Virus record (IMG/VR): IMGVR_UViG_3300021364_000065
Coordinates: 1-38,325 of that record
Strand: one strand, 5' to 3'
Origin: a virus
Length of the DNA: 38,325 nucleotides
In this document: piece after piece, positions 24,801 through 32,777 of the stretch
Layout: each line of letters opens with the position of its first letter
How positions within the stretch are numbered: the first letter of the stretch is position 1
Made by a program: the position numbers and the translations under genes
The notes under the pieces: generated by a model
Told to the model about the DNA's origin: nothing
The model's input: only the letters and a program-made list of their open reading frames with translations
Databases searched by the model: none

Positions 24801-27800
24801 CATAATCTACAAGATTAGTTGCATTATTATCAAAACTTGTTTCATCGTTGTCAAAAGTAACTTCGTATTGAGTTTTTCCTGCTCTACTAGTAACAGCTAA
24901 TTTGTCTGTATCTATTTTTACAAATGAACCAAATTTACTTGCAATTTCATCAGCTGGAGAGAATAAATTTTGATCTAAAACAAATTGTTGATTTTCTAAT
25001 TTATATACATAAACCTTGCCATTTAAATTTCCATTTTCTGACGAGTAAGGAGCACCAATTGCTAGTTTGTTTCCATTTGAATTTAAAGAGACACTGTAAC
25101 CAAACAATTCGTCATCAACTGGACTATCTATGCTTTGTGAAAATACAAATCTACCATTTTCTTTTTTGTAAATTGCTACTCTGTATTCTGCACCTAATAA
25201 AATTGCACTAACTGCTAACACTTCGCCGTTATTACTGATATCAAACGTTATGCCAACATCGGTGGCTAAACCAAAACCGCTACTATCTTCATTGAATAAA
25301 TCTGTTGTAGAGTATGAGGTAGAAATCCAATATGACGAATTATCAGGTGTCCAAATATTTAAATTAGACTCGTCTCTTGATGAATCACTGGTGTGAGATA
25401 CAGTTGCTCGATACTGATTTCCATCAAAAAACACAATATCGTCTACATCATAAAATGTATTGTTTAACCAAGTGCCTTTGTAAAAACTGTTATTTAAACT
25501 ATTTGGAATGTAACCTGTATAATCAATAAAATCATCTAGTTGATTCCATAATTCAGGGTTCCAAGGATTTCCAGGAAATACTGTTTGATTAGCTTGATAA
25601 ACCTTATCTAGATAAATTACAATTTCATTTTCTATATATTTAGAAATAGTTTGCCACTCACCTCTGTATCGTGTGTCTATATTATAAACAAAGTTTTCAA
25701 CATCAGACTGTCCACCGTTCTTAATTATGTAAACTCTTCCATTGTTAGCAAAACTTCTTACAAACAAATTATGATCAAAATCTCCAGGTGATGCTACCTT
25801 AATACCATAACCAAATTTTTCATCTGTAGCCGGAGTTGAACTACAGATAATTTCAATTAATTCAAAGGTATTATCTATTAATTTTTTATAAATGTAAATC
25901 ACGCCTTGATTGGTATATCCCATTGCAAGTGCATCTGGCTCTGAAGTAATAATTTGCACTTGTTCCCAATCTTGGCTATCTAAATTAATAGTACTACTTT
26001 CAACTGTAACATTTCTAACTGCTTTCCATAGAGCTCCTTTTTGACTTACAATATCTCCTGCTGTGTATGCTTCTAAAGGATCTAAAACACCCTTATAGCG
26101 AGATTTAACATTTGAAGCAGTTGGTGCACCTACAAAAAGATATTGTCCATTTTGTGTAACTGCTACACTTGCTCCGAAATCTCCACTATCGTGATTTTGC
26201 GGTAAAGGTTCTAACGTTTGTATTAATTTGTAATCAACTGCTTCACTGTTTCTATTGTAAACAAATACTTTACCATTGTTGCCCAAATCAGGAGCCCCTA
26301 CAGCCATTGTTGTATTATTATAACTTACAGCAACACTTCTCCCATATTCTGTGCTACTTTCCTCGGGAGCTGTGATATTTTGTAATTTTGTACGTATTAC
26401 ATTACTATCATAGACAGCACTAATATCATTTCCTATATTATCAATCCAAAACCTGTCATTTTGTTCAATATCAAATGTTTTTAAAATATTGTTTATATCT
26501 TCTACATTGGAAACTCTACGAGAACTAAATTCAGATATCACTCCTAAAGTACTGTCACTTAAATCAATAAATGTTTCACTTATGGGATTATCAGTTTCTA
26601 TTTCAATGTTAGGAAATATTTTTGAAGAGTCTTCGCCTCTAATAACATTTGGTTGTATATTTGTTGTTAGCCAAAAACCATTAACTTCGTCATTTACATT
26701 GTTTATTCCAATTATTGTGTCTTCAGTAAAATCAACAGGCTTATCAAAATACACTCTAAACCCTAAATCAGTTTTTTCAATACTAGTAACATTTATTTTA
26801 GAAACTACATGCTTGTAAACATTCCAACTTACACCTTCTTGGGGTACCCATATATAATTTCCAATGTCAACACTGTTTATATCTAAATTTAAAATATCAA
26901 TTTGTTTTTTTGCTATAAAATTAATCTGATCTAATTTCACATAGCCACCTGTTTTGGTATATTCTTGCACTGAATTATAAACTGGCAAAACACCATCATC
27001 ATAATTTGCAGGTGCAATATAAACATCTTTACGAGGATATTGGTAAATTAAATCTGTGCGACTATTATCGATTTGATTTACTAGTTCAACAAGTTGTGGT
27101 TCAATTCTAAATTGTTTTTCATCTAGTTTGAATTCTACTTCGTCAAAACTTTTAGTAGCACCATATTGTCCTACTCTTATTGCCCATTCTTCGTATAATT
27201 CTATACTATCTTGGTTAGCACTTCCTAGTTTATCAAACAATTTTGTAACACTATTTGACGTTCCTTTATCTTGAATAAATCCTTGGTAGAATTTATACTG
27301 GCTTATATCATCTTGTATTATATTTGACAAATAATTACGTTTTTGATATCCAATTAAGTGCTGTGCTAAACGTTGTTGTTCGCTATCAAAATTATCACTA
27401 TCTAAATCATAAAAATCTGCAAATTGATTTGTTCTATATTCCCAGTTAGCTAATAATTCACTTTGTGGTTTTTTATCCAATTGACTCCAAAAATTGTAAT
27501 TGAAATTTTCAGTTCCACTATGCGATATATTTGCCGAATAATAAAATTCTTTGAATTTAACCAGTTCGCCAATTTTGTAATCTTTGTAAGAAACCCATTC
27601 TTCTACTTTTGCATCATCATATATAAACCCAGGAATGTTAAATCCACCATTCCAATCATCGGTCCTATAACCCACAACTTTTAATCTGTCTTGTCTATAA
27701 CCTGTACTTGGACTATACAATGTATCATTAAATACAGTTGTATTATCTACAAATACAAGATGTTCTTTCTGTATCAATGGCAATTTAATCATGTAAATGC

Positions 27801-30800
27801 CATTATCATTAGAATTTAAATTAAATGTATTAGATTTGTTTCTAAATACATTGAAAAAATTATTATTAATTTTTTGGCCATTTTCATTTAAAATAGGATA
27901 ATCATAAAAACTATTAAAAATATTATCAACAATATAATATTCATTACTAAATTGTAGATTATTTGCACTAGGACTTAAAGTCAAAATACTAGTAGTTGCC
28001 CAATTTTGTGTTGTCCAAAATAAAAACTCTTTGGCTGCAAGTTTCCAATTTTCTATGGCTTCAGTTTGTTTGTTGAAAAAATTAAACTCAAATCCTAAAT
28101 TCAAAAGTTGATTTTCATAACCAAGAATAAAATCTACAACATCTTGTACTTGAGGTAATATTGTTCCGTAATTTAATTTACTAACTTTGCTGCTAAATTT
28201 TTTCCTAAAATATGCTCCTACGCCTCCAATTTGAGGCAAACTTGATAATCTAGTAAATTTTTCTGCTTCAAAATCTGCTGTTGTTGTATGATTAACATTT
28301 ACTCTATAATATACATCATTAAATTTTACAATTTTTCCTGCTATTAAAGTTTTATTTTCAGTCCAATTAATAAAACTTTCGCTAATGCCTCCTACTACAA
28401 TAAATGGATCTTTTGCTAATTCTTGTACTGGATTGTATTCAAAATATGGTTGCTCTTTATCATATCCATTAATTTTGTATCCTAGTGATGTTTTTTCTAT
28501 AATTACGCCACTATAAGTCACAACAGTTTGTGGTGACGAAGATCTTAAGAAAATGTTATAATTTTCAAATGGAACAAATACATTTCCTTGATTTAAAGGA
28601 GTTTTACTATCTAAAACTAATTTTAGTTTTTCTTTATTAGCAAATCCTGCTAACTTAAAACCTAATTTGTTTTTGATATTTTTTATATTTTCTATATATT
28701 GATTATAAGTAAATTCTGTATCGGTGTTAATATAATTACTAATATAGTTTAAAAAGCCACCTGTAATATTACTATCATCTTGAGGGAAAACTATTTCATT
28801 TAACCGTATTCTACGATTGGTATTTGAATAAACTAGATTTCCAACTTTATCTCTTTTTATCCTTGATCTATCAAAGCCAATACCCATTGTATGTGCAGGT
28901 CTTAATAAAACCATTGCAACTACCAGACTAAATGGAAAATCACTGCTGCGTCTCCATGCTGTTTCTACAGGCGCATGATCTCCAAATTTATATGATAAAT
29001 TATTTTGCCTTGCAAAATTAAAATTTTTCGCATATCCGCTTTCTAGAGGAGAAAGCAATTGTCCGTTTTCATTTACTGGAATATGATTTAATAAATCTGT
29101 TCTTACATATTTAGATCTTACTTTTATAGGTTTGCCAGGTTCTCTAACAGTTCCATTTTGCAAATCTGTCCAAAGTATTAAATTGTTACTTGTGTAAGGA
29201 GCAGGTCCATAAACTTCTTGCCACCATATAGGCTCACTGGTAAATCCTAGCATTTCCCACGGATGTGTATGTGGACGATCAGTGTCATATGCTTGAATAT
29301 AAACACCTCTCCAAAATCCCGGAAGAGTTTGATTTTTTGCATTTGTGCTTAAACTATAATTATACGTAAAGGTATTACCACTAGTTGTATAACTGTTTTG
29401 GGTATAATCATTTATTTTTGCAATATCGAGCCATTTTACAAAGTCACTTATCAATATGTTATCAATATGTTGTTTTGTTACATCAGTATTCCTACTATAA
29501 CCTCCTACAATATCATGTATATCAAAAATATCAGTATTATAAATAGTTTTTAAATTATTATAGATTCTTTTTTCTAATTCTAATATTAAATCATCTCTAT
29601 AATCATTAAACGCAACAATTATGCTTCCGTCATGGCCTCTGATAACGTTAGTAGGACCAGTATTATCAATAATTTCACCATTTTCATCATAGTCTGTTTG
29701 ATAAGTGTTATCATAGAATATTTCTGGCTTAAATGCAGGATACAAACCAATTTTCGTCGGCGTAGGTGGAATAAAACTACCTTCGGTATTTGTGTATTCA
29801 TTAATTTTAATGATATCTCCATTGTTCAAATCTTTTTTAATTTCAACAAATCCAGATTCAGTAAATTCATAATCATAATCATGTAACAATTGTTGATCAT
29901 TAATGTAAACATACACAGCTTTATTACTAATAGCGGTTTTAGAAAAAATATTGTTTAATGCATAAACTTTTAATCTATTATCTAAAACTTCATATTCAAT
30001 TTCTACACTACCGCCTGTGCCTGCCATATCGGTGCTATAAAAATTCATATTTTCAGTTTTATCTTCATTTAATAAATTGAAAATAAAATCTACGTGTTGT
30101 TTTACAGTACCATTAAATGTATTATCAGTTGCAAGTTGAATAAATCTTCTTTTAAATTTTTGATATTCATTTGATGCGTAACGAATTGATTTTACAACAT
30201 TTGCTTTTTTAGAAACAAGATTGTACATTGGAATATTTAAAGGACCAGAATGTTGCACAAATTTACGTCCAAACTGTGTAAGTATTCCTAAATCACGTAA
30301 GTTACCAACACCAGGTTGTGCACCTTCAAAATCTTTTTGTTTTGAACTAACAATTTCAGCAACAATGCCTTCGACATGGTCATTTACCTCGCCTAATGTA
30401 AATTCAATAACATTATCATTTAAAGGATTGCGTTCTAAATTATGTGGTATTTCGTAATAACCGTTTGTATTTTTATTTGCGTTTGAATAAGTTTTTACAA
30501 CTACAATATCAGTAAATTTTAAATCATTATTAAAAACAATTTTTCTAATTTTATTTTCACTTACAAAACTATAGTCGATGTTTTCATATTTAAACTGATT
30601 ATTGACAAATACTTGAACTATTAAATCATTTAATTCAGCACTATTATCGTAAACATCGATAGGAAAATTATTGATAAGATCCTCACCAGTAAATTTCCTT
30701 ACTACATATTGTCTACTTTTTGTATTTGATTTTTTCCAAGCATTTTCATATGTAATTGTATTATTTTGATATTTTTGCAAATATAATACATCACTTTTAA

Positions 30801-32775
30801 TATTTTCAAATACTCCATTAACTTTATAATTGTAATTTTCATTCAATAAAGGAAAATCAAAAACAATATCTCCAATATTAACAAAATTTTTGTATGTTAA
30901 AGGAAATCCTAACTCGTCGTCATTTGTACCTTCACCGATGCGATAATTAAAAATTCTGTTACCTGTAAATTCTGTACTGTCATAAACATCACTATTGCCA
31001 ATACTATTTGAATTTTCATCAAAAAGATCAAACTTTGGACTTTGATTAATTCCTGTTTTATCTTGTGCTAGTTTCCACTCTAAACCATTATACCAGTACA
31101 TTCTACCAGCGTTTTCGGCTCCGTCTCTAATTAATATAGTTTGATTTTGCACAGGTAAAGTATCTTCTGTTTCTATCAAACTTATTTGGGTTCTGTTATT
31201 ATGCCTAATAAATTTTACTTCAAATATTTTTCCATTTACAAGAGTGTCAGGATCGGCAGTGAATAATACTCGCATACCTTCTACTAAATCAACACCGTCT
31301 ACATTATATCCAATATTGCCTTCGATTGTACTAAAAACATCTTTGGTAAAAGTATCAACTAGGTCTACATCTTGTTTAGACTCATTGCCATGATTAAATA
31401 ATCGTAAATTGGCTTCAAATTCAATAATAGGCCTACGTGCTCTTAATTCTTGAAAAATTTCTATTGGCTGGTTATTGATTTCTGCAGATTTTTCAATAAC
31501 AGTTCTATGTGTCCATCTATTATATCTAGACCAAGGATTTCGACTTGAATCTTTCCTATTAATACAAATGTAGTCTTTAGTTCCAGCAAAACTTTTTGCA
31601 TCTCCAAATGGAACTCTATCAAAACCATTTACATCAAAAGGAACTTGTGTGTCTTGGGTAAAAATAGCTGGAACTTGTAGATTATTTGCAGGCACAAGTT
31701 GTATAGATTCGCCAACTCCTTCTACATAATACAATCCTTCGGCATATTTTTCTGGCGTTACATTTCCTTGAAAATAAACTTTCATGCCATTTGAAAGATC
31801 CCATCCATCTGATGTTGTATAATATACTTTTCCAATAATTTCTTTTTCAACGTCAATTGATGTATTATCTTCAATATCAAAAATGTTTAGATTGCCACTT
31901 ACATCGATATCATTTTGACTTATATAATACAAATTATTTGGAGCATAGGTAGGTACTGTAAATTCTAAAACACCCTTTTCTAAAAATCCTTCATCGACTA
32001 AATCAGATCTATTTATAACTGTATCATTGTATTCTTCAATAATATTCACACCATCTAGATATAAATTTTCCACATAACCTGTGCTATCAGAATATGGAAT
32101 TTTTTTCAATCTACTTAATGCTATTCCAAAAGGGTGTCCGGGTGTGTCTATAACAAAACGATATTTTTGACCTCTAAATAACTTCAATACAGGGTTTCTT
32201 GTAATGCCGTCTGGCGAGAAAACAAATGCTTGATTGTCATCGTCCTCAACAAGTGTTACCATGTATGTACTGACAACATCTTGACTTTGTCCTTTTATAG
32301 GTACTTCTTGAGGCCCATTTGGTAACCAATAATATTCTCTAAAGTTTGTAAATTTATCAAAATCAATGTGAGGATTCCAAGCATAAAATTCTTGAGAAAA
32401 TGTTTTATCATGATTTTCAACATTTCCACCAAATGCTTTTATTTGTCCTAATAAGTCTAAATAATCAGCATCGTAAGTAACATTTCCGAGTTCGTCCTCA
32501 ATTATTGTATATGGTTCAAATTGATAATTTTCTCTATCTTTTGAAACATCAGGAATAAATGAATCGTTTATTGTAACAGCTTTAGATTCTCTACGTCCTA
32601 CAAACCCATTAATTTTTTCAACTACACCAGGTGAGGTAAGTTGATCTAATGTGCTTTCTACGAATTTTTTATTAGCATCAGTTCTAAAATATCTTGGCAA
32701 CAAAGAAGAATTTGTTCTTTTGTTATCGTCTCTATTAGGAACAGGATATTCATTTTGATTTTTATCGTATGCCAT
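18838..32775 (-). CDS. Giant baseplate/fibre structural protein, in the gp7 position
   Basis: 4645 aa, one uninterrupted frame. The N-terminus (about 1-230) resembles large structural proteins of marine T4-like phages, including LFRGQKYRFVIDTPGHPFGI near 200-220. Residues about 2140-2650 contain FG-GAP-like propeller blades (YGRSVAVSYNNTTMAVGAP, FGASVAVTQNGQYLFVGAP, FGYSVSLNSNGNKLAIGAP). Five carbohydrate-binding-like units lie near 1471, 1727, 2235, 2374 and 2436. Two pairs of Gly-x-Gly-Tyr beta repeats lie near 3130 and 3500. At least nine beta-hairpin units occur near 720, 957 and 3627-4540, and LRRLRRGTLGTG lies near 4480. It follows gp6 directly, where T4 has gp7 (1032 aa), so a baseplate-wedge role is inferred; the extra domains suggest glycan contact. 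Its ribosome-binding site GAAGGAAA lies inside the end of gp6. Confidence 0.82.
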   Translation of the reverse strand: MAYDKNQNEYPVPNRDDNKRTNSSLLPRYFRTDANKKFVESTLDQLTSPGVVEKINGFVGRRESKAVTINDSFIPDVSKDRENYQFEPYTIIEDELGNVTYDADYLDLLGQIKAFGGNVENHDKTFSQEFYAWNPHIDFDKFTNFREYYWLPNGPQEVPIKGQSQDVVSTYMVTLVEDDDNQAFVFSPDGITRNPVLKLFRGQKYRFVIDTPGHPFGIALSRLKKIPYSDSTGYVENLYLDGVNIIEEYNDTVINRSDLVDEGFLEKGVLEFTVPTYAPNNLYYISQNDIDVSGNLNIFDIEDNTSIDVEKEIIGKVYYTTSDGWDLSNGMKVYFQGNVTPEKYAEGLYYVEGVGESIQLVPANNLQVPAIFTQDTQVPFDVNGFDRVPFGDAKSFAGTKDYICINRKDSSRNPWSRYNRWTHRTVIEKSAEINNQPIEIFQELRARRPIIEFEANLRLFNHGNESKQDVDLVDTFTKDVFSTIEGNIGYNVDGVDLVEGMRVLFTADPDTLVNGKIFEVKFIRHNNRTQISLIETEDTLPVQNQTILIRDGAENAGRMYWYNGLEWKLAQDKTGINQSPKFDLFDENSNSIGNSDVYDSTEFTGNRIFNYRIGEGTNDDELGFPLTYKNFVNIGDIVFDFPLLNENYNYKVNGVFENIKSDVLYLQKYQNNTITYENAWKKSNTKSRQYVVRKFTGEDLINNFPIDVYDNSAELNDLIVQVFVNNQFKYENIDYSFVSENKIRKIVFNNDLKFTDIVVVKTYSNANKNTNGYYEIPHNLERNPLNDNVIEFTLGEVNDHVEGIVAEIVSSKQKDFEGAQPGVGNLRDLGILTQFGRKFVQHSGPLNIPMYNLVSKKANVVKSIRYASNEYQKFKRRFIQLATDNTFNGTVKQHVDFIFNLLNEDKTENMNFYSTDMAGTGGSVEIEYEVLDNRLKVYALNNIFSKTAISNKAVYVYINDQQLLHDYDYEFTESGFVEIKKDLNNGDIIKINEYTNTEGSFIPPTPTKIGLYPAFKPEIFYDNTYQTDYDENGEIIDNTGPTNVIRGHDGSIIVAFNDYRDDLILELEKRIYNNLKTIYNTDIFDIHDIVGGYSRNTDVTKQHIDNILISDFVKWLDIAKINDYTQNSYTTSGNTFTYNYSLSTNAKNQTLPGFWRGVYIQAYDTDRPHTHPWEMLGFTSEPIWWQEVYGPAPYTSNNLILWTDLQNGTVREPGKPIKVRSKYVRTDLLNHIPVNENGQLLSPLESGYAKNFNFARQNNLSYKFGDHAPVETAWRRSSDFPFSLVVAMVLLRPAHTMGIGFDRSRIKRDKVGNLVYSNTNRRIRLNEIVFPQDDSNITGGFLNYISNYINTDTEFTYNQYIENIKNIKNKLGFKLAGFANKEKLKLVLDSKTPLNQGNVFVPFENYNIFLRSSSPQTVVTYSGVIIEKTSLGYKINGYDKEQPYFEYNPVQELAKDPFIVVGGISESFINWTENKTLIAGKIVKFNDVYYRVNVNHTTTADFEAEKFTRLSSLPQIGGVGAYFRKKFSSKVSKLNYGTILPQVQDVVDFILGYENQLLNLGFEFNFFNKQTEAIENWKLAAKEFLFWTTQNWATTSILTLSPSANNLQFSNEYYIVDNIFNSFYDYPILNENGQKINNNFFNVFRNKSNTFNLNSNDNGIYMIKLPLIQKEHLVFVDNTTVFNDTLYSPSTGYRQDRLKVVGYRTDDWNGGFNIPGFIYDDAKVEEWVSYKDYKIGELVKFKEFYYSANISHSGTENFNYNFWSQLDKKPQSELLANWEYRTNQFADFYDLDSDNFDSEQQRLAQHLIGYQKRNYLSNIIQDDISQYKFYQGFIQDKGTSNSVTKLFDKLGSANQDSIELYEEWAIRVGQYGATKSFDEVEFKLDEKQFRIEPQLVELVNQIDNSRTDLIYQYPRKDVYIAPANYDDGVLPVYNSVQEYTKTGGYVKLDQINFIAKKQIDILNLDINSVDIGNYIWVPQEGVSWNVYKHVVSKINVTSIEKTDLGFRVYFDKPVDFTEDTIIGINNVNDEVNGFWLTTNIQPNVIRGEDSSKIFPNIEIETDNPISETFIDLSDSTLGVISEFSSRRVSNVEDINNILKTFDIEQNDRFWIDNIGNDISAVYDSNVIRTKLQNITAPEESSTEYGRSVAVSYNNTTMAVGAPDLGNNGKVFVYNRNSEAVDYKLIQTLEPLPQNHDSGDFGASVAVTQNGQYLFVGAPTASNVKSRYKGVLDPLEAYTAGDIVSQKGALWKAVRNVTVESSTINLDSQDWEQVQIITSEPDALAMGYTNQGVIYIYKKLIDNTFELIEIICSSTPATDEKFGYGIKVASPGDFDHNLFVRSFANNGRVYIIKNGGQSDVENFVYNIDTRYRGEWQTISKYIENEIVIYLDKVYQANQTVFPGNPWNPELWNQLDDFIDYTGYIPNSLNNSFYKGTWLNNTFYDVDDIVFFDGNQYRATVSHTSDSSRDESNLNIWTPDNSSYWISTSYSTTDLFNEDSSGFGLATDVGITFDISNNGEVLAVSAILLGAEYRVAIYKKENGRFVFSQSIDSPVDDELFGYSVSLNSNGNKLAIGAPYSSENGNLNGKVYVYKLENQQFVLDQNLFSPADEIASKFGSFVKIDTDKLAVTSRAGKTQYEVTFDNDETSFDNNATNLVDYVINNNQVYIYETIDNKFIYAEKLYSSVDTSNSNSSYGLLNRNHLYVVSPSMPLDEILGDSTNNTGLIQDFRTNLNQNAWTLNDSINPFVNLEKIRGIWLYDNRTKDLISYLDFIDPIQGRIAGPAEQEISYKLYYDPAVYNSGSTNTGIRDLWGKEQVGKLWWNIETIKWYNPYQGDLQFKSNTWNQIIPGFSIDVYEWVESTYLPSEWDSLADTTEGLAEGISGQSLYGDETYVFLNSYDTVSGVAIPKYYYWVKSKTTIPDTYGRKISALDVENLIADPASQGYRFVNLFDQKNFALHNVRNLIKDKDTILHIDYYVNDNVENNIHSEYQLLTEGLASSKPNRDIVDKWIDSLVGYNKQNIQLPDTSISIARRFGILNEPNQSMFVNRKEALKQIIERVNAIMTQYVIVDEFDISPLMQIDPLPSKFSNQWDTEIESESLLRFIGTAKLEQAKLTPVIVDGRIKEVQIVNSGRGYIDSNYSDGAIRNGPTVTIEGTGTGAEIKTFINNLGQITSVEVISSGNNYLDDTTLIVRPFSVLVKNDSDIGGFWAVYNWISSTQEWFRSYIQDYAVPNYWSYKDWYATDYNIDTAIDFIIPGAYALEGTKDVIGSIVKIENIGSGGWLLLEKIDNQENVDYTVNYKTVGRQNGTIEFSSQLYKSDTVGYDKQIYDTSFYDREPTQEIRIILNTIENNIFVDQLEVEWNKLFFSSIRYAISEQVDVDWIFKSSFVTAKHNVGELQQKITYQNDNLPNYQDYINEVKPFSTKIREYVSAYEKIEPTQTSVTDFDLPPSYDSVLGKIVPEAIKFANNQLTNIEDDVYQYPKRHWLDNVGFEIKEFVIFDGGEGYTNTANVTVSGGGGPTLEGFAYLGGSSIQFIDVDTKGARYFNTPQVTINGSLLDDGREAIVYAIVGNNLVRNSHILMKFDRVSGNYLFTTLDETENFIGNGGLTEFNLKWPLSTKTSDVNVIVDGVEQLSSDIVVSNELDKTRDFERYTGRITFVNAPTNNSLIEINYKKSTELLTAADRINFFYNPKTNMPGKDLSQLMDGVDYGGVQMDSIGFGENKGFELQPFGVDFDTFDINNEDEVIVLDGSTQTVVLSKVLESGITYNVYLNNVRIDDPNYPSDGVTNPNAKMVSPVGDGITNTVFLDSNIIRTQADDVVVVRKITSDGSFTPENNSFDVSLQGGNFEYTTATGIDSGDIVVDGDGFVTETTSKGPEEQVPGQVLDTVDIQIYNRSSDGQGAIAVSNYITDGNTLEWAFESYAQTKDTIIVKLDGVIIDNNELNIDWINKTISAADSAVFDADKNLTILTIGTNGVDVIDSDNIIADGNKTFYSLPIKYNSNMSSFVTINGVFKESGTDYGFTFDSDGFITLEFPTKLASGSIIGYTIYDGNVNQYSQMVIDSTMLTDGVNKIHRFTNDVTAPVIKKPLAQNILVKRQLNERFLNPGYRKKYTMTASRTYNIDSWRFKNSNLLDTSDFVIYINSEIVQSQEYIYDNENGRIIFTKEGTGTIGDILEIFVIKDAEYFFLNTTIQILNGDSIDDPVIGSIAEFKLTDDSTVVLTTIESFSRQDDILTLELNGYVRELFELKSKDDTPPVVASLTISDRRDSTQPTLGKIELVETDVLNLAEAPKSWETVDIYVFSNHDINEFERDSYDVVWNTTLAPSGTDEYIDKNLLSKGYIQLQKPAVSANYVWIIKNGRILTPQVDYKISNNKQGIQLYEKVKPADTIDVLQFAAPISKPKFGYRIFKDMLNRYHYKRLNRDNQYELQQPLNYYDQTIQLKDATGIQEPNPDLGIPGVVWIDKERIEYYTVDGNLLRRLRRGTLGTGIKNVYDTNTTLIGQGIDETIPYKDQTSKTIFIGDSSTKQFLLDFVPSSVNEIEVFLGGVRLRKDNVVTFDPTKDQDSPEADVTIAPEFTIETIVWGDSVVTALYLADYIDPPADGTRIEIVRKTGKIWNDTGKTIADSENQIAKFITDKTISLPR
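24826..26358 (-). repeat. FG-GAP-like beta-propeller region with embedded binding units
   Basis: This part of the giant gene encodes about 510 residues with repeated blades of the pattern FGxSVAxxxxGxxLAVGAP followed by GKVYVY. Clear blades start near residues 2144, 2195, 2320, 2545 and 2616, and some are separated by the carbohydrate-binding-like units. Blade number is not certain: the third and last blades are diverged. FG-GAP repeats are known from integrin-type propellers that contact ligands at cell surfaces. Confidence 0.65.
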
Positions 32776-32777
32776 TA

